NCBI RefSeq assembly: GCF_012932495.1
Contig: NZ_JABCNG010000001.1
Coordinates: 806,001 to 870,000 of the forward strand
Direction of reading: 5' to 3'
Source: Novosphingobium sp. SG919
Lineage (GTDB): Bacteria > Pseudomonadota > Alphaproteobacteria > Sphingomonadales > Sphingomonadaceae
Length of the DNA: 64,000 nt
Shown here piece after piece: positions 26,046 through 37,567 of the stretch. Each line of letters starts with the position of its first letter. The stretch's first letter is position 1. A program made the translations under genes and the position numbers. The notes below the pieces were generated by a model. It had not been told where the DNA came from, made no database searches, and was given only the letters and a program-made list of their open reading frames with translations.

Positions 26046-27182
26046 TCAGCCATGGGCCAGTCGCTGCATTTCAACGACATAGCTTTGGGCGGCAATTTCT
26101 ACGGTAAAACGGCGTGCCTGGGTACGCGCCGCGGCCGAATCGAAGGGCAGGGCAGCGATACCGTCCATCGCGGCGGCCAGCGCGGCCTCGTCGCGCACCG
26201 GCACCAGCAGGCCAAAGCGGCCATGACCCAGCAGGTCTGCCATGCTCACGCTGCAATCGGTGGAAACCACGGGCAGGCCGGCGGCCAGCGCTTCGGGCAC
26301 CACGGCGGGCACGCCTTCATAATCGGATGACATGACCAGCGCATCGGCGGCCAGCAAAGCGTCGGAAACCGGATTCACGTGGCCGGGCATGTCCACCCGG
26401 TCGGCCACGTCCAGGCTGCGCGCCAGGGTTTGCAGCGTCTTGCGTGCGCCCCCTTCGCCCAGGATGGTGAGCCGGTCCGTTGGCCGCGCGATCCTGGCAA
26501 AGGCGCGCAGCAGCAGGGGGAAGTTCTTTTGCGCGGCCAGCCGACCGATCGCCAGGAAGCGGCGGCCCGCTGCGGCCGGGCGGGGCGGGCGCGGCAGGGT
26601 TTCGAGATGGGCGATCTGGGCTTCATCCAGCGCGGGATCGTCGATGATCGCCACGCGATCGGCTGGCACGCCCATCAGGTCCTGCAATTCGGCGCGCATC
26701 GGTTGCGCCATGCCCACCACGCGGTGGAGCATGCGGCCCTGGATGCGCAGCCACAGGCGATAGAACGGGCGTGCCGGGGCGGGCAGGTCGGCCCGCGTCA
26801 GGTCGTTGCTGATCTTGGCCAGGATCGGCGGGCAACGCTTGCCCAGCACCAGGCGCATGACCACGGCCACCACAGTATAGGAATTGCCGGCGCAAAACAG
26901 CACGTCGGGACGGTGGCGGCGGATCGCACCTGGCAGACGCAGCATCATCCACAGCGTTTCCCACGCCGCCGTGGGCACGCCGTGGCTGTCGAACACCTCG
27001 GCTTCAAGCCCGGGCCATTCGCCACGCATCGCGCCTTGGGTGCGCCCCAGCACCAGCCGCGCGTCGATCCCCTGCGCCAGCCACGCACGATGCAGGCGCA
27101 GCGCCACGCGCTCCACCCCGCCCGGCTCGAAGCTGTGCAGGAAGGTCAGAACGCGCAAGGGTCTTGGCGCGGTTGCAGTCAA
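26046..27182 (-). CDS. Glycosyltransferase, GT4-type, probable TTG start
   Basis: 378 residues of GT-B fold: LRVLTFLHSFEPGGVERVAL at the start (glycine loop GGVERV), FLAIGRLAAQKNFPLLLRAF, LTILGEGGARKTLQ and the EX7E segment SSDYEGVPAVVPEALAAGLP. No ATG lies near the conserved start. A TTG at 27182 overlaps the TGA of the deacetylase gene (TTGA) and gives a 9-residue lead-in, so translational coupling is likely. Second gene of the operon. Wording resembles enzymes extending lipid-linked or lipopolysaccharide-type glycans; exact role unknown. Confidence 0.87.
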   Translation of the reverse strand: MTATAPRPLRVLTFLHSFEPGGVERVALRLHRAWLAQGIDARLVLGRTQGAMRGEWPGLEAEVFDSHGVPTAAWETLWMMLRLPGAIRRHRPDVLFCAGNSYTVVAVVMRLVLGKRCPPILAKISNDLTRADLPAPARPFYRLWLRIQGRMLHRVVGMAQPMRAELQDLMGVPADRVAIIDDPALDEAQIAHLETLPRPPRPAAAGRRFLAIGRLAAQKNFPLLLRAFARIARPTDRLTILGEGGARKTLQTLARSLDVADRVDMPGHVNPVSDALLAADALVMSSDYEGVPAVVPEALAAGLPVVSTDCSVSMADLLGHGRFGLLVPVRDEAALAAAMDGIAALPFDSAAARTQARRFTVEIAAQSYVVEMQRLAHG

Positions 27183-27958
27183 AACAGGCTCGCCGGGCCG
27201 GTCAGGCTGGCATAGCGGGCGGGCGCGTGGCTCTTGGCAAAGCGCGCCAGCGTCTTGTCGATCGAGCGCAGCAGCGCGGGCACGGTGGTATCGCCGGGGT
27301 GCACCGCCACGCGCACCGTGCGGGTGGCGGGCAGGGCCTGCCGGGCCAATGCGGAAAACCACAGCGAGGAACGGATGCGGGCCTTGCTGCGGCTGGCCCA
27401 GGTGATCACCGGGCCCTTGGCCAGCACTTCGCCGGTCTGCGGCCGCCACACTTTCATGTGGTCTTCGGCCAGGGCAAAGCCCACTTCGCCCATCGCCTGG
27501 TGGGCGCCGGCGCCATAGAGCCAGGCCGGCGCGATAAAGCCGGTGACCGGGCGGCCCAGGATATCTTCGACCAGCGCCTTGCCCTCGCGCATGCGGGCCA
27601 GCGCCTGGTCATGCGGCAGGTTGAGGAACTCGCCTTCGCCCGCGGTCATGTGCTTGCCCTTGAAGCCGGCAAGACCCTGATCTGCGGGCGTTTCGTCCTT
27701 GTGGCACCAGCCGTGCAGGAACATCTCGATGCCCATGTCGGCCCATTGGCGTAGCCGCGCCTGGAACGCGGCGTTGCCAGCCAGCGGCGCGCCGCGCCAA
27801 TGATCGGGGATCACCAGCATGGCAAAGCGGCCGGTACCCAGATGGCCGGAAAGCCGTTCGGCCAGCGCGTCCACTTCGCGCTCGAAACGCGGGCTCACGT
27901 CGTGGATCGAGGCCAGCAGCCGCTTGCGCGGGGCGTCTTGGTTGGCTGGTGCAGTCAT
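27179..27958 (-). CDS. DUF2334-type polysaccharide deacetylase-like protein
   Basis: 259 residues. The carbohydrate-esterase-4-like fold is seen in RLLASIHDVSPRFEREVDAL (the D that starts the fold), MEFLHG-like IEMFLHGWCHKDE (metal His), VTGFIAPAWLYG and VRVAVHPGD. This wording matches DUF2334 deacetylases, which act on N-acetyl sugars. No signal peptide is evident, so it probably acts in the cytosol or at the inner face. ATG 27958 begins shortly before the conserved block; the ribosome site is weak. First gene of the five-gene operon, overlapping the next gene by TTGA. Deacetylation of a glycolipid or glycan intermediate is the likely step. Confidence 0.85.
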   Translation of the reverse strand: MTAPANQDAPRKRLLASIHDVSPRFEREVDALAERLSGHLGTGRFAMLVIPDHWRGAPLAGNAAFQARLRQWADMGIEMFLHGWCHKDETPADQGLAGFKGKHMTAGEGEFLNLPHDQALARMREGKALVEDILGRPVTGFIAPAWLYGAGAHQAMGEVGFALAEDHMKVWRPQTGEVLAKGPVITWASRSKARIRSSLWFSALARQALPATRTVRVAVHPGDTTVPALLRSIDKTLARFAKSHAPARYASLTGPASLF

Positions 27959-28309
27959 GCCGGAAACGTCCGTGATCCCTTTAGAGTGCGATGACAAAAA
28001 GTGGGCACCGGTTTTTGTCCATAAATCGCATGACAACGAAGAACCCAAAGCCTGCTGGCGCTTCAACCCAACGCCCGCAAGCTTCAGGGCGCCAAGGCCC
28101 CCCTTGCGCCGGCCCCCGCCAGCTTGCACCGGTTCGGGCCTGTCGCAATTGGCGGCAAAATGCAACGGTGTTCCAGCGCCTTCCCACCGGGCGCAAACGG
28201 CTGTCGTTTCATCGCCGGCCTATTGTCTATCGCAAAGATTGAGTTATCTCTTGTTCATGTCGGGACGTAGACCGAGTCGACCGGCCGCTTCCTTGGTGGG
28301 AGAACTTGT
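27959..28309. other. Divergent intergenic region, 351 bp
   Basis: It lies between the glycan operon (minus) and the RBBP9-type hydrolase gene (plus), so it should hold two promoters. It contains the imperfect inverted repeat at 27987-28030 (listed separately). No gene is supported here. Confidence 0.45.
27987..28030. repeat. AT-rich imperfect inverted repeat
   Basis: Left arm TGCGATGACAAAAA (27987-28000), right arm TTTTTGTCCATAAATCGCA (28012-28030), around AGTGGGCACCGG. The AAAAAGTGGGCACCGGTTTTT core resembles intergenic palindromes I know from Rhizobiales genomes. It could be a dispersed palindromic element or a regulatory hairpin. Confidence 0.6.
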
Positions 28310-29002
28310 ATGGCCCATGAACATTCCTTCGCGCGCAATGCCGATCCGATCATCCTGACCGTGCCGGGGCTGGACAACTCCGGCCCGGATCACTGGCAAA
28401 CCCTTTGGGAACAGACACTTCCTGATTGCCACCGGGTAGACCTGGGGCTGTGGAACGATCCGCACCGCAACACCTGGGTCAACAAGCTCGCGCTGGCGAT
28501 TCAGCGCGCCCATGAAGGCACCGGTCGCCCGGTGGTCCTGGTGGCGCACAGCCTCGGTTGCCTTGCCGTGGCGTGGTGGGCGGAATACGAACGGCTCGCC
28601 AATGCCTCGCGCGCCCATGCGCCGGCCATGCCGGTGATCGGCGCGCTGCTGGTTGCCCCGCCCGACGTGGAAGACGGGGTCAAGGATCGCCGCCTCACCC
28701 GCTTTGCCCCGGTGCCCGATGCCGATCTGCCGTTCCCCGCCATCGTCGTGGCCAGCCGTGACGATCGCTATGCCGCGTTCGGCGCCACCCGGCGCCTGGC
28801 GCAGCGCTGGGGCGCGCGCTTTGCCGATGCGGGCGCGGCCGGCCACATCAATGCGCAATCGGGCCTGGGCGAATGGGCTTTCGGCCGCCTGCTGCTCAAC
28901 CGCCTGCTGCCACGGCCGCTGTCGCTTGATGATGGCCAGGCCAACTATATCCCGGCGCCGCGCCGCTATATCGATCCGGCCTTGCGGCGGCTGGGGGCTT
29001 GA
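28310..29002 (+). CDS. RBBP9/YdeN-family alpha/beta serine hydrolase
   Basis: 230 residues. ILTVPGLDNSGPDHWQTLWE is the family N-terminal signature. The nucleophile elbow is VAHSLGC, the acid is in VASRDDRYA, and the catalytic His is in GAAGHINAQSGLGEW, so a complete Ser-Asp-His triad is visible. Cytosolic esterase/hydrolase family with no established bacterial substrate. ATG 28310 with GGGAGA upstream. The C-terminal 30 residues (DGQANYIPAPRRYIDPALRR) extend beyond the core fold. Convergent with glgX; palindromic repeats fill the gap. Confidence 0.88.
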   Translation: MAHEHSFARNADPIILTVPGLDNSGPDHWQTLWEQTLPDCHRVDLGLWNDPHRNTWVNKLALAIQRAHEGTGRPVVLVAHSLGCLAVAWWAEYERLANASRAHAPAMPVIGALLVAPPDVEDGVKDRRLTRFAPVPDADLPFPAIVVASRDDRYAAFGATRRLAQRWGARFADAGAAGHINAQSGLGEWAFGRLLLNRLLPRPLSLDDGQANYIPAPRRYIDPALRRLGA

Positions 29003-29026
29003 GGCTGCGGTTAAGGTGCTGTTCTT

Positions 29027-29117
29027 CCCTCCTCTTCAGAGGAGGGGTTGCGGGTGGTGCGAACCCGTGCGCCAGGTTTCCACCACCCCCCGACCCCCTC
29101 CTCTGAAGAGGAGGGGG
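29027..29117. repeat. Family A palindromic repeat, inverted pair
   Basis: The left copy (29027-29063) starts CCCTCCTCTTCAGAGGAGGG and has a TTGCGGGTGGTGCGAA tail. The right copy (29078-29117) is the reverse orientation, CCACCACCCCCCGACC then CCTCCTCTGAAGAGGAGG. The pair sits in the convergent gap between the hydrolase gene and glgX. Confidence 0.9.
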
Positions 29118-29130
29118 AGCGATATTCCCA

Positions 29131-29163
29131 TTCTCCGTTCGCCCTGAGCCGGTCGAAGGGCCC
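29131..29163. repeat. Family C palindromic repeat, half unit
   Basis: Contains CGTTCGCCCTGAGCCGGTCG then AAGGGCC. The same unit occurs as an inverted pair at 40411-40485. It ends one base before the glgX stop codon. Confidence 0.8.
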
Positions 29164-29164
29164 G

Positions 29165-30945
29165 TCAGCCCAGCGCCACCCCGTCGGCCCGGCTCACCCG
29201 AAAGCCGGGCCTGATCCCGGCGGGATCGTGCCACGCCACGCCGGGCGTCGCCGGGTCTTCCCACCGCGCGCTATCCATCGGCGCGCCATCCAGCGCCAGC
29301 CATTGCCCGTCTTCCGGAAACCGTGCCATGTCGCCGCCCGCGCGCTTTGCAGCGAGCTGCGCGACGAAGTTCTCAAGATCGTGGTCGCGCCCCTGCCAGT
29401 CGATCCAGGTCAATGCGTTGTCCTGGGCATAGGCGTTGTTGTTGCCCTGCTGGCTACGGCCGAATTCATCGCCCGCGGTCAGCATGATCGTGCCGGTTGA
29501 GGCAAACAGCGTGCCCAGCAGCGCGCGCAGCGCCGCGCTGCGCCGCGCTTGCACGGCCGGATCGTCGCTCGACCCTTCGACGCCGTTGTTCCACGAGAAA
29601 TTGTCGTCATGCCCGTCGCGGTTGTCCTCGCCATTGGCGTGGTTGTGCTTGCGGGCAAAGGCCACGCAATCGGCCAGGGTAAAGCCATCGTGCGCCGCCA
29701 GGAAATTCACGCTGCGGCAGGGCGTTGCATCGCATGGGCCAAACACGTCGGCCGATCCGGCCAGCCGCGTGGCAAGCTCGCCCAGCGCGCCATCGCCGCG
29801 CCAGAACCGCCGCGCATCGTCGCGAAAGCGGTCGTTCCATTCCAGCCAGTTGGCGGGAAACCGCCCCAGTTGATAGCCATCGGGCCCGATGTCCCAGGGT
29901 TCGGCAATCAACACGCGGTCAGCCAGCAGCGGGTCGGCCGCGATCTCGGCAAAGATCGGCGCATCGGCGGCAAAGCCTGGCCCGCGCGCCAGGATCGGCG
30001 CCAGATCGAAGCGGAAGCCATCCACGCCGGCATGGGCAACGAAATGGCGCAGCGCATCCAGCGTCAGGCGGCGCACATGCGGATTGGCAAAGTCCAGCGT
30101 GTTGCCACAGCCGGTATCGTTGATGAGTTGCCCCGCCGGATCGTGGGCATAGGCCTGGTTGTCCAGCCCGCGCAGGCCCACGATCGGGCCGGCCAGATCG
30201 CTTTCGCCGGTGTGGTTGAACACCAGGTCCAGGATCGTGCCGATACCCGCTGCGCGCAAGGCGGCCACCGTTTCGCGCAATTCGGCCAGGCCACCGGGGC
30301 AGAGGCCAGGATCGAGCGCCATGAAGCCCACCGGGTTATAGCCCCAGGCATTGGTCAGGCCCAGCGGGGGCAGGTGCCGCTCCTCGATCCAGGCGACGAT
30401 CGGCATCAGTTCCACCGCGTTTACGCGCAGCTTCTTGAGGTGGGCCACAACCGCCGGATGCGCCAGGGCCGCTACCGTGCCGCGCAAATGCTGCGGCACG
30501 TGCGGATGCAGCATGGTGAAGGCGCGCACGTTGACTTCATAGATCAGTCCGCCCGGCGCGAAGAGCGGTGGGGCAGGAGGCACCGTGGGCAGATCGCCGG
30601 GCACCACGGCCTTGGGCACCAGCGCCGCCGTATCCGCGCCCAAGGCAGATAGCGCTGGCTCATAGGCAAAGCGCTGGTCCAGTTCCACCGCATAGGGATC
30701 GACCAGCAGCTTGGCCGGATCGAACCACAGCCCGCGTTCTGGCGCCCATTCGCCCCCCGCGCGATAGCCATAGCGCACGCCGGCCTGGCTGCCCGGCAGC
30801 GTCAGCGTCCAGTCATCACCATCGCGCACCATCGCATGGCGGGTTTCGGCCGCGCCATCGAACAGGCAGAGCCAGACGGCCTCGGCCAGCGGCGCGCGCA
30901 CCCGCCAGGCGGTGCCGCCGGGGCAGGCGTGCGCGCCGTATGGCA

Positions 30946-30946
<1 letters not shown>
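29165..30946 (-). CDS. glgX: Glycogen debranching protein GlgX
   Basis: 593 residues. An N-terminal carbohydrate-binding-type domain (residues about 1-110) precedes the GH13 barrel. Catalytic segments are visible: GIGTILDLVFNHTGES, the nucleophile Asp in GVDGFRFDLAPIL, the acid Glu in VLIAEPWDIG, and the third carboxylate in FLAAHDGFTL. The C-terminal domain is short. It hydrolyses alpha-1,6 branches left after phosphorylase action on glycogen. ATG 30946 overlaps the pgm stop (TGATG). Last gene of the glycogen operon. The length is shorter than many GlgX enzymes (about 650-700), with the shortage at the C-terminus. Confidence 0.93.
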
Positions 30947-34037
<3,091 letters not shown>

Positions 34038-34046
34038 TCCAATCTC

Positions 34047-34080
34047 CCCCTCCCGCCTGCGGACGGAAGCAGGGGGAGGG
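34047..34080. promoter_or_regulatory. Hairpin covering the glgA ribosome-binding region
   Basis: CCCTCCCGCCTGC pairs with GCAGGGGGAGGG (one bulged base) around GGACGGAA. It is in the glgC-glgA gap, and on the minus strand one arm contains the GGAGGGGGAG ribosome site of glgA. It may protect mRNA ends or modulate translation. It may also be another dispersed palindrome. Confidence 0.55.
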
Positions 34081-34100
34081 CATGTTATGCAACAATGGCG

Positions 34101-35360
34101 TTAAACCAGCCTGTCGATCATCGCCTTGGTGATGAGGCACACCCCATTGTCGGTGCGACGAAACCGCCGGGCATCGAGTTCGGGATCTTCGCCCACCACC
34201 AGGCCCTCGGGAATGCGCACGCCCGAATCCAGGATCACCCGCTTCAACTGCGCGCCGCGCCCGATGTTGCAATAGGGCAGGATCACCCCTTCCTCCACGC
34301 TGGAGAAAGAGCCCATCTTCACGCCGGTGAACAGCAGGCTGCGCTTGGCCAGCGCGCCCGAGACGATGCAGTCCTGGCTGATCAGCGAACAGATCGCCAT
34401 GCCGCGCCGGCCATCCTCGTCGTGCACGAACTTGGCCGGGGCGGCCACGATCTGGTCGGTCCAGATCGGCCATTCGCGATCGTACATGTTGAGCGCGGGC
34501 ACCGTGTCGGTCAGGTCGAGGTTGGCATCGAAATAGGCGTCGAGCGTGCCCACGTCGCGCCAGTACTCGCCGATCTCCTCGGCCGCGCGGATGCAGCTGT
34601 CGGTAAAGCGGTGGGCCACCGCCTTGCCGTGCTTGACGATGTAGGGGATGATATCCCCGCCAAAGTCGCGGTTCGATCCCGGCGTGACGGCATCGCGGCG
34701 CAGTTGGTCGAACAGGAACTGCGTCTCGAACACATAGATGCCCATCGAGGCCAGGGCGTGGTCCGGATCGCCGGGAATGGTCGGCGGATCGGCCGGCTTT
34801 TCGACGAAGCTGGTGATCACGCTGTTTTCGTCCACGCCCATCACGCCAAAGCCGGTTGCCTCGGCCTTGGGCACCACCAGGCAGCCCACTGTCACGTCGG
34901 CGCCCGAATTGACGTGCTGCTGCAGCATCAATTCGTAGTCCATCTTGTAGATGTGGTCGCCCGCCAGGATCACCATGTGCTTGGGCGCATGGGCCTGGAT
35001 GATGTCGATGTTCTGATAGACCGCGTCGGCCGTGCCTTCATACCACAGCAGTTCGGAAATGCGCTGCGAGGCGGGCAGGATGTCGAAGCTTTCGTTGCGT
35101 TCGGGGCGCATGAAGTTCCACGCGCGGTTCATGTGGCGGATCAGCGAATGCGCCTTGTATTGCGTGGCCACGCCGATGCGCCGGATGCCCGAATTGATCG
35201 CATTCGACAGGGCGAAGTCGATGATGCGGCTGACTCCGCCGAAATAGACCGCCGGCTTGGCGCGGTTGTCGGTCAACTCCTTCAACCGGCTGCCGCGTCC
35301 CCCGGCCAGGACATAGGCCATGGCATCGCGGGCCAGCGGTTGCCCATAGGTTTTGCGCAT
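34101..35360 (-). CDS. glgC: Glucose-1-phosphate adenylyltransferase
   Basis: 419 residues. The nucleotidyltransferase signature [20 protein letters not shown] is at residues about 15-34, with KPAVYFGG next. FVEKP and GDHIYKMDY match sugar-phosphate binding. The C-terminal left-handed beta-helix begins near residue 300. It makes ADP-glucose from ATP and glucose-1-phosphate, the committed and allosterically controlled step. ATG 35360 has a strong AGGAGG at 4 bp spacing. Third gene of the operon, 16 bp after glgB. Confidence 0.97.
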   Translation of the reverse strand: MRKTYGQPLARDAMAYVLAGGRGSRLKELTDNRAKPAVYFGGVSRIIDFALSNAINSGIRRIGVATQYKAHSLIRHMNRAWNFMRPERNESFDILPASQRISELLWYEGTADAVYQNIDIIQAHAPKHMVILAGDHIYKMDYELMLQQHVNSGADVTVGCLVVPKAEATGFGVMGVDENSVITSFVEKPADPPTIPGDPDHALASMGIYVFETQFLFDQLRRDAVTPGSNRDFGGDIIPYIVKHGKAVAHRFTDSCIRAAEEIGEYWRDVGTLDAYFDANLDLTDTVPALNMYDREWPIWTDQIVAAPAKFVHDEDGRRGMAICSLISQDCIVSGALAKRSLLFTGVKMGSFSSVEEGVILPYCNIGRGAQLKRVILDSGVRIPEGLVVGEDPELDARRFRRTDNGVCLITKAMIDRLV

Positions 35361-35376
35361 TGTTCCTCCTGACCGA

Positions 35377-37557
35377 TTATTCGGGTTGGTCCTGCAATTC
35401 GAACATCATCGTGGAAAGCGGCGGCAGGATGACAAAGGCCGCGCCATCGCGCGCCACGATCTTGCCGGCGTTGCCCTGGCCGCTGCCGCCATAGATCGCG
35501 GCATCGGAATTGAGCACTTCGCGCCATACCCCATCCTGCGGGGCGGGCAGGCGATAGTGATCGTGCAATGCCGGGGTCATGTTGCACACCACGATCACCG
35601 GGGCGTGGCCGGGCGTGCGGCGCACCCAGGCAAACACGCTGGCCAGCGCATCGTCCACCACCAGCCATTCAAAGCCTTCGCCCTCGCAATCGCGCGCGTG
35701 CAGCGCCGGCAGGGCGGCATAGGCGCGGTTGAGGTCGCGCACCCAGGCCTGCATGCCGGCGTGGGGGGCATGTTGCAGCAGGTCCCAATCGAGCTCGCGC
35801 GCTTCGCTCCATTCGCGCGATTGGGCAAATTCCTGGCCCATGAACAGCAGCTTCTTGCCGGGATAGCCCCACATCAGTCCGTAATACGCGCGCAAGTTGG
35901 CAAACTTCTGCCATTCGTCGCCGGCCATCTTGCCCAGCAGGCTGCCCTTGCCGTGCACCACTTCGTCATGGCTGATCGGCAGCACGAAGTTCTCGGTGAA
36001 CGCATACATCAGGCCGAAGGTGATCTCGTCGTGGTGATAGCGCCGGTGCACGGGTTCGCGCGCCATGTAGCGCAGCGTGTCGTTCATGAACCCCATGTTC
36101 CACTTGAAGCCAAAGCCCAGGCTCGATGGGCGCTCCCCCTGGTCCAACGCCGGCTGGGTCACGCCGGGCCAACTGGTCGATTCCTCGGCCACGGTGATCA
36201 CGCCGGGGCAGGTGCCATAGACCGCCTGGTTCATCGTGCGCAGGAAATCCACCGCTTCCCAGTTCTCGCGCCCGCCTTGCGCGTTGGGCACCCATTCGCC
36301 GCTCTTGCGCGAATAGTCGCGGTACAGCATCGAGGCGACCGCATCGACGCGCAACCCGTCGACGTGATAGCGCTCCGCCCAGAACAGCGCGTTGTTGACC
36401 AGGAAATCGCGCACTTCGCGCCGCCCGAAATTGTAGATCGCGGTGTTCCAATCGGGGTGGAACCCCTGGCGCGGGTCTTCATGTTCATAGAGCGCGGTGC
36501 CGTCGAACCGCGTCAATCCGTGGGCATCGGTGGGGAAGTGCGCCGGCACCCAATCGATCAGCACGCCCACCCCGGCGCGGTGCGCCCCATCGACGAAGCG
36601 GGCAAAGCCCTGCGCGTCGCCGAACCGGGCCGATGGCGCATAGAGCCCGGTGGTCTGGTAGCCCCAGCTTGGATCATAGGGATGCTCTGACACGGGCAGG
36701 AATTCGATATGGGTAAAGCCCATGTCCACGGCATAGGGGATCAGCCGCGCGGCCAGTTCGTCCCAGCTGTAGAATTCGCGCCCATCGCCCGGCTTGCGCC
36801 AGGATCCGGGGTGCACTTCATAGATCGAGATCGGCTGGCGGCGCGGATCGACTGTGGCCCAATGCGCGCGGTGGGCCGCGTCGCCCCATTCATGCGGCGG
36901 CTCGTCCAGCGTGATCGAGGCCGTATGCGGGCGCAACTCGGCGGCAAAGGCAAAGGGATCGGCCTTGTAAGGCTGCACCGTGCCATCGGGCCCGACGATG
37001 CGATACTTGTAGGCGCGCCCGCCGCCGATTTCGGGCAGGAACAGTTCCCAGATGCCGGTGTCGGTGCGCCGGCGCATGGGATGGCGGGCTGGGTCCCAAT
37101 CGTTGAAATCGCCCACCACGCTCACCAGCCGCGCATTGGGCGCCCAGACGGCAAAGTGGACGCCGCGCGCGCCTTCGTGGTCGATCACGTGGGCGCCCAG
37201 CTTGTCGAACAAGCGATGGTGGGTGCCTTCGCCGATCAGGAAATCGTCGACCGGCCCCAGCACCGGCCCGAACGAATAGGGATCGGTCACTTCCCAGGTA
37301 TACGTGCCCGCCTGGCAGGCATAGCGCACCGGCTGGCGCGGGCCGGCCACCGGCCCTTCGAACAGGCCGCGCGGATCGACGCGCGACAGCACGCCAAGCG
37401 GCGTGCCATCCAGGGCAAAGGCTTCGGCGCGCTCGGCGCCGGGCAGGATGGCGCGGGCAAAGGCACCCTGCGGACCGGGATGCACCCCCAGCAATGAAAA
37501 TGGGTCGGCGTGGGTGCCGTCAAGCAGCGCGGCAATCGCCTGTGCCGGGGGGTGCAT
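35377..37557 (-). CDS. glgB: 1,4-alpha-glucan branching enzyme
   Basis: 726 residues, the usual GlgB length. Two N-terminal beta-sandwich domains (the CBM48 one includes [20 protein letters not shown]) precede the GH13 barrel. Catalytic residues lie in [20 protein letters not shown] (nucleophile Asp), [13 protein letters not shown] (acid Glu) and [15 protein letters not shown]. It cuts alpha-1,4 chains and re-attaches them as alpha-1,6 branches. ATG 37557 is chosen on length; an in-frame ATG at 37593 would overlap glgP. Neither has an ideally spaced ribosome site, though GGGGAG lies 14 bp upstream of 37557. Confidence 0.96.
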   Translation of the reverse strand: MHPPAQAIAALLDGTHADPFSLLGVHPGPQGAFARAILPGAERAEAFALDGTPLGVLSRVDPRGLFEGPVAGPRQPVRYACQAGTYTWEVTDPYSFGPVLGPVDDFLIGEGTHHRLFDKLGAHVIDHEGARGVHFAVWAPNARLVSVVGDFNDWDPARHPMRRRTDTGIWELFLPEIGGGRAYKYRIVGPDGTVQPYKADPFAFAAELRPHTASITLDEPPHEWGDAAHRAHWATVDPRRQPISIYEVHPGSWRKPGDGREFYSWDELAARLIPYAVDMGFTHIEFLPVSEHPYDPSWGYQTTGLYAPSARFGDAQGFARFVDGAHRAGVGVLIDWVPAHFPTDAHGLTRFDGTALYEHEDPRQGFHPDWNTAIYNFGRREVRDFLVNNALFWAERYHVDGLRVDAVASMLYRDYSRKSGEWVPNAQGGRENWEAVDFLRTMNQAVYGTCPGVITVAEESTSWPGVTQPALDQGERPSSLGFGFKWNMGFMNDTLRYMAREPVHRRYHHDEITFGLMYAFTENFVLPISHDEVVHGKGSLLGKMAGDEWQKFANLRAYYGLMWGYPGKKLLFMGQEFAQSREWSEARELDWDLLQHAPHAGMQAWVRDLNRAYAALPALHARDCEGEGFEWLVVDDALASVFAWVRRTPGHAPVIVVCNMTPALHDHYRLPAPQDGVWREVLNSDAAIYGGSGQGNAGKIVARDGAAFVILPPLSTMMFELQDQPE

Positions 37558-37567
37558 GGTCAGGATG

